Part shown: positions 1-5,357 of the stretch, in pieces
Layout: every line of letters begins with the position of its first letter
Position numbering within the stretch: the stretch's first letter is position 1
Assembly (NCBI GenBank): GCA_002049945.1
Contig: MVCT01000097.1
Location: 1-5,357 of the forward strand
Source of the DNA: Candidatus Cloacimonas sp. 4484_140
Lineage (GTDB): Bacteria > Cloacimonadota > Cloacimonadia > JGIOTU-2
Length of the DNA: 5,357 nt
Direction: 5' to 3'
Position numbers and translations under genes: made by a program
Notes under the pieces: generated by a model
What the model saw: the letters and a program-made list of their open reading frames with translations, nothing else
The model's database searches: none
Told to the model about the DNA's origin: nothing

Positions 1-335
1 GCCTCGTCAATGGTTTCGAACGCTTTTAAAATATAGTGAAACTCCAATAATGCGAACACTTCATAAACGTCTGGAATCATTCCGACTAATTTTAAATCAC
101 CACCCCTCTCTCGAATCCCTTTTATTTCGCTAATAAAAATTCCCCAACCGGCACTACTAATATAATCTACGTTTTTCAAATCAATTATAATTTTGTAACG
201 ATTGGCATTCAACAATTGCTCAAGAGAGTGTTCTAACTCCGCAGAGGTGGTTGTATCAATATATCCACCGACCTTTATAATTGAAATGCTATTATCAACT
301 CCAGCTTGCTTGACGGACAATTGGATACCTTCCAT
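1..335 (-). CDS. STAS-domain anti-anti-sigma factor antagonist (SpoIIAA/RsbV-like), C-terminus cut by window edge
   Basis: Reading leftward from the ATG at 335-333, 111 complete codons are visible and the frame stays open to the window edge. The protein has the STAS pattern of alternating strands and helices: an N-terminal strand pair ending in GGYID (residues 23-27), a helix with SAELEHSLEQLL, a hydrophobic strand KIIIDL (48-53), then the signature VDYISSAGWGIF (56-67). The Ser60/Ser61 pair lies where SpoIIAA and RsbV carry the serine phosphorylated by their partner kinase. The segment GGDLKLVGM (78-86) and the following helix match the end of the fold; STAS antagonists are usually 100-120 residues, so only a few residues should be missing. 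An AGGAG ribosome binding site at 346-342, six bases before the ATG, supports the start. It is soluble, with no membrane segment. The likely partners are the kinase and phosphatase domains of the receptor encoded just upstream; this pairing is inferred from gene order. A plain scaffold STAS protein is the alternative. Confidence 0.9.
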   Translation of the reverse strand, partial: MEGIQLSVKQAGVDNSISIIKVGGYIDTTTSAELEHSLEQLLNANRYKIIIDLKNVDYISSAGWGIFISEIKGIRERGGDLKLVGMIPDVYEVFALLEFHYILKAFETIDE

Positions 336-377
336 TGCTCTCTCCTGGCGAATAATGATCAAATATAATTATTTATC

Positions 378-406
378 AATATAAAAGAAATTTAATTAAA
401 AGTCAA
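378..406 (-). promoter_or_regulatory. Sigma-70-type promoter of the STAS gene
   Basis: On the minus strand, TTGACT (406-401) is followed by a 17-base spacer and TATATT (383-378). These are close to the housekeeping -35 and -10 consensus at ideal spacing. An A/T-rich stretch with a run of T lies just upstream of the -35 box. Transcription would start near 371, giving a leader of about 35 bases that contains the AGGAG site. The STAS gene can therefore be expressed independently of the receptor, perhaps at higher level. In such AT-rich DNA some promoter-like matches occur by chance, but the position and spacing make this a good candidate. Confidence 0.65.
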
Positions 407-473
407 TAAAAAAATAATCCGTTAATTTCTTGTTATTTTTTCAAAATTTATTTATTAATCATATTTGCATTTA

Positions 474-502
474 TTTTTGTAACAAAGGTTTTTGTTCAAA
501 GG
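474..502. repeat. Tandem imperfect repeat of a short semi-palindrome
   Basis: Two adjacent units, TTTTTGTAACAAAGG (474-488) and TTTTTGTTCAAAGG (489-502), differ by about two changes. Each unit contains a small inverted repeat (TTTGT-A-ACAAA and TTTG-TT-CAAA). They lie about 70-95 bases upstream of the -35 box of the STAS promoter. Paired semi-palindromes of this kind can be operators for a dimeric regulator, but base composition here is so AT-rich that the repeat may have no function. Confidence 0.35.
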
Positions 503-555
503 ATTAACATAAAAACAAATTTAGTCACAATAAAAAATATCAGCTCTGCTCTTTT

Positions 556-582
556 GAGTAACAAATTTAACTGCTGTTACTC
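556..582 (-). terminator. Hairpin spanning the receptor stop codon, possible weak terminator
   Basis: GAGTAACA (556-563) and TGTTACTC (575-582) form a perfect 8-bp stem with an 11-base loop; the TAA stop of the receptor gene (569-567) lies in the loop. In the direction of transcription the stem is followed by an A-rich stretch, and a run of six T comes only about 18 bases later (537-532). It is therefore not a textbook intrinsic terminator. It could be a weak terminator, an mRNA 3'-end stabiliser, or a protein site. Confidence 0.35.
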
Positions 583-3500
583 TTAATGAGCTGTTCCGCC
601 TCCTCAATATGCTCTAAGATATCTTTTCGATTGGGATCAATTTTCATCACCATTTTCCATTCCCGAATAGCCTCATCTAATCGACCCTGATTGGCGTAAA
701 TCACACCGGTATTTTCATAAGAATCCGTATCTTGCGGATCTAACTCCTTTACTCTTTGATAGGTCTCAACTGCTTTTTCAATCATATTTAAATGATAGTA
801 TGCATTACCCAAGATGCTATATACTTCTTTAAAAGCCGGATATTTTTTAATGACATACAAAAATTGATATATCGCATGTTTATATTTTCCTTCTCGATAG
901 AGCTTTAACCCAAATAATAAATGTTTATCTTGCATCTGATCATCTTCCTGACCCTCGTTGTCAGGCTGTTTCTCAAGAAGAGCAAGCTCTTTGTCTATGT
1001 CATCCATTTTTTTATCTGTTTCGCTTATGTCATACTCTTTTTCAAGCTCTTGATTATCGTCAAAATTTTCCTCATCAATAAAAGCAATGTCATTGTCGAT
1101 TTCATCTAAAAGATCATTAAATGTAAATTCAACCTCTGTCTCTACATTATCTTCTTCCAGAATATCTATCTTTTCCTTGGAAATTAATTTTTGTTCTGAT
1201 TCTTTATCCGAATCAGTAATGGCGTCATTGATATTTTCCTGATATTGATCATCGGAAGGTTCAACATTTGTTTCTGCAAAAGATGCTTCAAGATCATCTG
1301 CTGAAATTTCGTCCTGATTCAAAATCTCATCCTGAAAACTTGCGTCTTCTGTCAAAATATCAAAATCAATATCACTATCTCCTTCCTGTGAATCGCTCAA
1401 AATTTCATCAATATCAATAGTTGATTTTGTATCTATCTCACCATCAGACTTTTCTGTGTCTTTTTCTTCTGTTTCCCTTTCTGCTTCAATTTCTTCTTCT
1501 TCCTTTAGTTGAGATGGTTCTTCTTTTGCAAGTTCCTCTTCAATTTCCGGCTTAATGTTTTGTTCAGTACCTTCCCACAAATCTCGAAAACTAATTTCTT
1601 CTTCTAGCTCCGATTCCTGCTTGGTATCCATTAAGTTCAAAAATTCTTCACTATCAGCGTCAATAGCAGTTGAATCCGATTTTTCCTCAATTTTATGGCC
1701 ACTGATTTCTTCAAATAAAATATCTATATCAGCACGCTCTTTATCCTTGTCCGTATCAGCTAATTTTATTTCTTCAAACGGCTGAGATTCTTTTGCTTTT
1801 GTTGGCTCTTCTTTTGTTTTCTTCTTTTTTTCTCTCCGCCGCTTCTTTAAAAGTTCCTCAATTGGCATGGACATTAAACTTTCAAGATAGAAATTATCAT
1901 CCTGTTCTTCAGGCACAACTTCTTCGCTTTGTTCCGCCAAAGGTTCAATCTCTTCTTTTTGCGGGACGACAGGGGACTTTTCCGGTTTTTCTTCAATTCT
2001 TGGCGGTTCAGGCTCTGGTTCCATTTCTTGATAACTTCTATCGAGAATAATCCTTCCGTCAAGAGTTAACATCGGCGTTCCAGGGGGCTTCATCCGCTTC
2101 TTTCTACCGGAACGAGTGATAAATGCTTCTCGTAATTGACGGGTATTTAAACGGCTACGGACAAGCTCGTCGTAAATCCTGTTCTCATTAATTTGAGTGT
2201 ATCCATATTTTTCTGTATTCAGTTCCTCGCTAATTCTTTTCGCGCCGTATTCTGGATGTTTCTTAATTATATCATATATTTTAGTCTTTTCCTCAATACT
2301 AAGATGCTTTGCTTCAACGGCAATGGCTTCATCTATTTCAAAAGCGTCAACTCCTTCTTCCTCAAAAATCCTTTTATATTTATTATAATAAGCATAAGCC
2401 GTGATCCCACATTCTTCACAAGCATCACGGATATTTTTCCCCTGCAGAATCATTTTATGTGCTTTTTGTGCTCTTTTTAACTCAATTTTTTCAGGAGTGC
2501 TACGTTCCTTTATGGCAACCAGAGTGATATCATCATTCTGCTCAAATCCTTCCGTAAAAGAATGAATCTCATCCTTCAATTTCTCGACAAAATCTTCTGT
2601 ACTCAAATGCCCATATTCTCGTATAACCTGGAGGAGACGCTCTTCCCCAAACATCTCGCGTCGATTGTTCATTGCCTCGGTGATACCATCTGTATATAAA
2701 ATTAGAATATCGTCTTCTGCTAATTGAATGGTATCCGATTCAATTGATTTTTTAAATAATTCTGAATCAGGCAGCGAAATACCAACTGGAAAGCCTCGAG
2801 GATTTAAATAAAAGGTCTTGTTATTGGATTTTCGATAAAGAATCATCGGGTTGTGACCGGCACTGGCATAGTTTATTCTTCTCCGTTTTGAATCAATAAT
2901 GATATAAAATAAGGTTACAAACATCCCCTTTTTCATGTCTTTGACGACAAACTCGTTAACTCTTGCCAGAACTTCTGATGCTGATTTAATAGACCGGGCT
3001 TCAGTTCTCAAGGCAGTCCGAATCATGGTCATAATTAGTGATCCAGGAACGCCTTTCCCTGATACATCAGCGATAACTATTCCCAATGTATCTTTATCAA
3101 CCTCGATAAAATCGTAATAATCACCACCGACCTCCTTTGCCGCTTCGTAAAAAGAAGATATTTCATAACCCTCCAATTTGGGAACTTCTGCAGGTAACAA
3201 TGTTTGTTGAATATCTTGAGCTAATTGCATTTCCTTTTGAATTCTTTCCTGCTCAGCTAAATTCTTCTGAGAATCTCGGAGGGTATCGGTAATATCGCTA
3301 AAAGCCTTTGCAATTTCTCCAACTTCATCATTTGCCTCAAAGTCTATTTCATCTTTAACCTCGCCGCTTCCCATTTCTTTTATCCAGTTTGCTAACTTTC
3401 TGAACGGATTTAAGATAAAGTAAACAAGAATAATTATTCCTAAATAACCAAAAATCAGAACCAGCGCGACTAACTGAAGGTTCTTTAATCGAAGCGCCCA

Positions 3501-4451
3501 AACTTTGCTTGTTACGTAATCTTCCTTGACCTCCAAATAAACGGTACCCACTTTTATTCTGGCAACTTCATCGGTGAGAACATCACTAATAAAACTGTAA
3601 ATTGTTTCACCATCATGGTCCTTATATTTTATAACACCAGGGCAGGGTGTATCATGGGGATCCGGAGCAGTAAAGAAAGACGAGAATAGACTTGTATCAG
3701 TACTATTTACCACCCAGTCAGAGTTATCAGTAACAATAACACGGTATATTTCATCTTTTCCATTAATATATTCCAGCACCTTGGAATCGACATAGACAAG
3801 GTTAAGTTCTTTTTCCCCTTCTTTTAAAACCTCTTTTGCTATTGTTTCACAAAGAGGTTTTTTTTCGTTCACAAAATCATTGAACACAACTTTTGGATGT
3901 TTGAAAAAAAAGTAAAAATAAACAATCAACACCGCAGCGGTTAAAATCGTCGCGGTAATGGCAAAATATCTTGTTTTTAAGTTTAAGGAGAGCGATGGTA
4001 TGGCGAGAACTTTCCTTTTTTTCTTCTCTGTTACACGATACTTTGTCAGTCGAAGTTCGTTTCCTTCTTCTGTATGGCGATAATCAATTTCATCAATTAA
4101 TTTTCTGATAATAAAAATGCCCAGTCCGCCCTTTTTACCAATATTGACGTACCGATTTAAATCAGGATCACTAATACGGGAGGGATCAAAATATTTTCCT
4201 TGATCGATCAAGATGACAGTCATACTATTCTTTTTAATGACAATTCTCATCTTGATCGTACCTTCCCAGTCGCGATACGCATGTTTAATAATATTGGTCG
4301 CCGCCTCATCGATACTTAATTTAAAGGCATTGACTATAGTATCTGAGAAGCCATGCTTACGACCTGCTTTAGTAACAAAGTTGCGTAACTCACCAAGATA
4401 TTCAATTTGTGCAGGTACTTGAATTTCTTCTTTTATAACAGACCTAAACAC
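567..4451 (-). CDS. Membrane receptor fusing RsbW-like kinase, sensor, HAMP, SpoIIE/PP2C phosphatase, transposase-type HTHs, acidic linker and TPRs
   Basis: This 1294-residue protein probably sets the phosphorylation state of a STAS antagonist from the membrane. Residues 8-140 are a GHKL ATPase of the RsbW/SpoIIAB type: N box with E49 and N53, D83-x-G85 with YFDP, and a GGLGI lid (108-112). Hydrophobic segments at 162-183 and 326-348 enclose a 142-residue extracytoplasmic domain, possibly Cache-like, with C201 and C270. HAMP (about 346-398, DEVGEI) and a short coiled coil lead to a PP2C phosphatase (420-650) with apparently intact metal ligands: GGDYYD (D444), ADVSGKG (D462), AGHNP, YTDGI (D588) and DDITL (640-644). 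Two helix-turn-helix units follow (655-775), then a basic patch, an acidic linker (805-1172) and about three TPRs (1174-1290). The start is GTG with a GAGGA site seven bases before it; the next in-frame Met, M68, would cut the ATPase N box. The gene lies 24 bases after the TPR gene, so they are probably cotranscribed. Individual domains are familiar; I do not recognise the whole combination. Signal, output and activities are inferred. Confidence 0.93.
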   Translation of the reverse strand: MFRSVIKEEIQVPAQIEYLGELRNFVTKAGRKHGFSDTIVNAFKLSIDEAATNIIKHAYRDWEGTIKMRIVIKKNSMTVILIDQGKYFDPSRISDPDLNRYVNIGKKGGLGIFIIRKLIDEIDYRHTEEGNELRLTKYRVTEKKKRKVLAIPSLSLNLKTRYFAITATILTAAVLIVYFYFFFKHPKVVFNDFVNEKKPLCETIAKEVLKEGEKELNLVYVDSKVLEYINGKDEIYRVIVTDNSDWVVNSTDTSLFSSFFTAPDPHDTPCPGVIKYKDHDGETIYSFISDVLTDEVARIKVGTVYLEVKEDYVTSKVWALRLKNLQLVALVLIFGYLGIIILVYFILNPFRKLANWIKEMGSGEVKDEIDFEANDEVGEIAKAFSDITDTLRDSQKNLAEQERIQKEMQLAQDIQQTLLPAEVPKLEGYEISSFYEAAKEVGGDYYDFIEVDKDTLGIVIADVSGKGVPGSLIMTMIRTALRTEARSIKSASEVLARVNEFVVKDMKKGMFVTLFYIIIDSKRRRINYASAGHNPMILYRKSNNKTFYLNPRGFPVGISLPDSELFKKSIESDTIQLAEDDILILYTDGITEAMNNRREMFGEERLLQVIREYGHLSTEDFVEKLKDEIHSFTEGFEQNDDITLVAIKERSTPEKIELKRAQKAHKMILQGKNIRDACEECGITAYAYYNKYKRIFEEEGVDAFEIDEAIAVEAKHLSIEEKTKIYDIIKKHPEYGAKRISEELNTEKYGYTQINENRIYDELVRSRLNTRQLREAFITRSGRKKRMKPPGTPMLTLDGRIILDRSYQEMEPEPEPPRIEEKPEKSPVVPQKEEIEPLAEQSEEVVPEEQDDNFYLESLMSMPIEELLKKRRREKKKKTKEEPTKAKESQPFEEIKLADTDKDKERADIDILFEEISGHKIEEKSDSTAIDADSEEFLNLMDTKQESELEEEISFRDLWEGTEQNIKPEIEEELAKEEPSQLKEEEEIEAERETEEKDTEKSDGEIDTKSTIDIDEILSDSQEGDSDIDFDILTEDASFQDEILNQDEISADDLEASFAETNVEPSDDQYQENINDAITDSDKESEQKLISKEKIDILEEDNVETEVEFTFNDLLDEIDNDIAFIDEENFDDNQELEKEYDISETDKKMDDIDKELALLEKQPDNEGQEDDQMQDKHLLFGLKLYREGKYKHAIYQFLYVIKKYPAFKEVYSILGNAYYHLNMIEKAVETYQRVKELDPQDTDSYENTGVIYANQGRLDEAIREWKMVMKIDPNRKDILEHIEEAEQLIKSNSS
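936..2039 (-). other. Region encoding acidic low-complexity linker of the receptor
   Basis: Codes for receptor residues about 805-1172, dominated by Glu and Asp with Lys, Ser and few aromatic residues, so probably disordered. One strongly basic patch (KKRRREKKKK, 869-878) interrupts it. Short acidic-hydrophobic motifs recur: DIDILFEE (908), DIDEILSD (1013), DFDILTED (1029), QDEILNQD (1040), KIDILEED (1094) and NDLLDEID (1112). On the plus strand the coding sequence appears as a CT-rich stretch. The frame is continuous with the domains on both sides, so it is a linker and not a separate gene. A comparable arrangement of acidic repeats followed by C-terminal TPR is known in FimV/HubP polar scaffold proteins, though no homology to them is claimed. 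Confidence 0.8.
2127..2489 (-). other. Region encoding two transposase-type helix-turn-helix domains inside the receptor
   Basis: Receptor residues 655-775. The first unit (about 660-700) has AHKMILQGKNIRDACEECG followed by ITAYAYYNKYKRIFEEEG, the pattern of IS3-type OrfA helix-turn-helix domains (length-G-x-x-(I/V)-x-x-A-C-x-x-x-GI-x-x-x-x-(Y/F)Y-x-x-(Y/W)-x-x-(F/Y)). The second (about 717-775) has IIKKHPEYGAKRISEEL and then RIYDELVRSRLNTR, the winged-helix pattern seen ahead of the integrase core in IS3/IS481 transposases. A basic stretch (RSGRKKRMK, 780-788) follows. No DDE integrase core and no IS ends are visible, and the reading frame is intact, so this looks like a domesticated DNA-binding module and not an insertion. 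Confidence 0.7.
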
Positions 4452-4458
4452 CTCAATT

Positions 4459-4463
4459 TCCTC
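4459..4463 (-). promoter_or_regulatory. Ribosome binding site deciding the GTG start of the receptor
   Basis: GAGGA (4463-4459 on the minus strand) lies seven bases before the GTG at 4451-4449, in the 24-base gap after the TAA of the TPR gene. The spacing is ideal, and no promoter-like sequence fits in so short a gap, which favours translation from a shared mRNA. Confidence 0.75.
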
Positions 4464-4475
4464 AGAATTTTTTAA

Positions 4476-5357
4476 TTATGGCTGCTTTGGGCTTCTTTTT
4501 AATTGATCAATTTTTTCTCGTGCCATATCAATACTATCTAAGATGTATTTATTATATGGCAATGTTTTTTGTAACTCTTCCCAGATTTTCAATGCTTGTT
4601 CATATTTTCCAGCTCTATACAAACGAATCCCTTTCATAAACTCCTCTTTAGCTCTTCCAAGTAATGGTTCTTTTTTAGCATTTGCTCTGGCTTTTGCATC
4701 AAAATATGCTTTTCGAACCTGTTCGTTATTTGGTTCATAAGCCAATGCTTTTTCAAACGATTTCAGTGCATTAAAATAATCTTTCATTCGATAATAGCGA
4801 TAGCCCTGTTGATATAATTCGTCAAAATTCAGTCGCTTATCATATTGGGTAACTTTTTGATCAATTAATCTAATTTTATTTACATCGGGATTTAGCCGCC
4901 GTGCTGCGTCCAATATCCGAATGGCTGCGTAATAATTTCCTTTTTTTGCCAATTCATCCGCTCGATTAATCAGCGACAACAATTTTCTTTCAAGATCTGC
5001 CTCAGCCTTGGCAATATGCTCTTTAGCAATTGGATTGTCCGGTGATATTTCCAGCATTTTTTTCCACTGTTCAATAGCCTTTTCGTACTCTTCTTTTTCA
5101 AAATATGCCAGAGCTTGCTGATGGAGCTGGTTTAACCGAAATTTTTCCTCATTTCGTTTACGTTCTTCTTCGTCTCTTGCCTGCGACTCTCGTATATTCT
5201 CCTCAAGTAAATCATAGCTTCTCTGTTGAGCCAGTTCCAATAATTTCTTGGCTTCTTCTACAACAAGATCTCCGGGCAGCTCATCTTCAAATTTAGCAAC
5301 AAAGTTAAATTCTCGAATCGCTCGCGCATAATCTTCAGCTTCAAAGTAAGCCTTTCC
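4476..5357 (-). CDS. TPR-repeat protein, N-terminus beyond window edge
   Basis: The frame is open from the right edge to the TAA at 4478-4476, giving 293 visible residues; the true start is outside the window. A TTG at 5240 could be read as a start, but the frame upstream of it continues with another TPR-like helix pair (GKAYFEAEDYARAIREF at the edge), so that start is unlikely. Visible TPR units lie at about residues 1-25, 76-109 (ALAYFEKEEYEKAIEQW), 128-158 (ADELAKKGNYYAAIRIL), 180-213 (GYRYYRMKDYFNALKSF) and 238-271 (GIRLYRAGKYEQALKIW). A highly charged helix (about 47-75) separates the first two and may be a coiled coil. The protein ends in a short basic tail. TPRs bind other proteins, so this is likely a scaffold or adaptor for the receptor encoded 24 bases downstream, whose own C-terminal TPRs resemble the last unit here. 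Cellular location cannot be judged without the N-terminus, and no enzymatic domain is visible. Confidence 0.88.
   Translation of the reverse strand, partial: GKAYFEAEDYARAIREFNFVAKFEDELPGDLVVEEAKKLLELAQQRSYDLLEENIRESQARDEEERKRNEEKFRLNQLHQQALAYFEKEEYEKAIEQWKKMLEISPDNPIAKEHIAKAEADLERKLLSLINRADELAKKGNYYAAIRILDAARRLNPDVNKIRLIDQKVTQYDKRLNFDELYQQGYRYYRMKDYFNALKSFEKALAYEPNNEQVRKAYFDAKARANAKKEPLLGRAKEEFMKGIRLYRAGKYEQALKIWEELQKTLPYNKYILDSIDMAREKIDQLKRSPKQP

Noticed and set aside
202..384. 60-residue plus-strand open frame
   Set aside because: It overlaps the STAS gene in antisense and has no family resemblance or ribosome binding site; the minus-strand frame gives a clear STAS domain.
1480..1520. Short TTC/CTT-rich repeat as a possible CRISPR or microsatellite locus
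   Set aside because: It is codon-level Glu/Lys repetition within the linker, with no repeat-spacer structure.
936..2039. Frameshifted or low-quality sequence, or a separate gene, in the acidic stretch
   Set aside because: The frame runs unbroken from the phosphatase to the TPRs, and long acidic linkers before TPR domains occur in genuine proteins.
1555..2480. Several plus-strand open frames of 63-95 residues and a 62-residue minus-strand frame in the receptor's linker and HTH region
   Set aside because: They are shadows of the receptor gene. The CT-rich plus strand opposite the acidic linker gives Ser/Phe/Leu-rich frames without real protein character.
2127..2489. A transposon inserted in the receptor gene
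   Set aside because: Only the DNA-binding part resembles a transposase; there is no integrase core, no terminal inverted repeats were seen, and the frame is intact across both borders.
4476..5240. TPR gene starting at the TTG at 5240
   Set aside because: The frame remains open upstream to the window edge and encodes another TPR-like helix pair, so the TTG is an internal leucine codon.

Overview
The window holds three genes, all read right to left (minus strand), that look like one signalling module: a TPR protein (incomplete at the right edge), a very large membrane receptor of 1294 residues, and a small STAS-domain protein (incomplete at the left edge). The DNA is AT-rich, especially between genes. 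Gene starts carry clear Shine-Dalgarno sequences, and the one clear promoter is of the ordinary TTGACA/TATAAT type. The style of the proteins (a STAS protein with an ISSAGWG motif, SpoIIE-type phosphatases, many TPRs, long acidic linkers) recalls deep-branching FCB-group bacteria such as Calditrichota/KSB1 or Ignavibacteria. That placement is an impression from memory, not a search result.

Layout, in the direction of transcription. 5357-4476: C-terminal 293 residues of a TPR-repeat protein. After a 24-base gap with a good ribosome binding site comes 4451-567: a GTG-started receptor. It contains, in order, an RsbW/SpoIIAB-like ATPase-kinase domain, a transmembrane segment, an extracytoplasmic sensor domain, a second transmembrane segment, HAMP, a short coiled coil, a SpoIIE/RsbU PP2C phosphatase, two transposase-type helix-turn-helix domains, an acidic low-complexity linker of about 370 residues, and a C-terminal TPR block. 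An AT-rich gap of about 230 bases follows. It holds a hairpin around the receptor stop codon, a tandem semi-palindromic repeat, and a promoter with TTGACT-17-TATATT spacing. From 335 to the left edge runs the STAS anti-anti-sigma-like gene.

How they may work together. The kinase, phosphatase and STAS antagonist of a partner-switching pathway are all present, with kinase and phosphatase fused in one membrane receptor. A signal outside the membrane could shift the balance between phosphorylating and dephosphorylating the STAS protein. No sigma factor or other output is visible. The transposase-like DNA-binding region in the receptor, and the TPR domains in it and its neighbour, are the unusual parts: they suggest an output by direct DNA binding or by a scaffolded complex in addition to, or instead of, a sigma factor.
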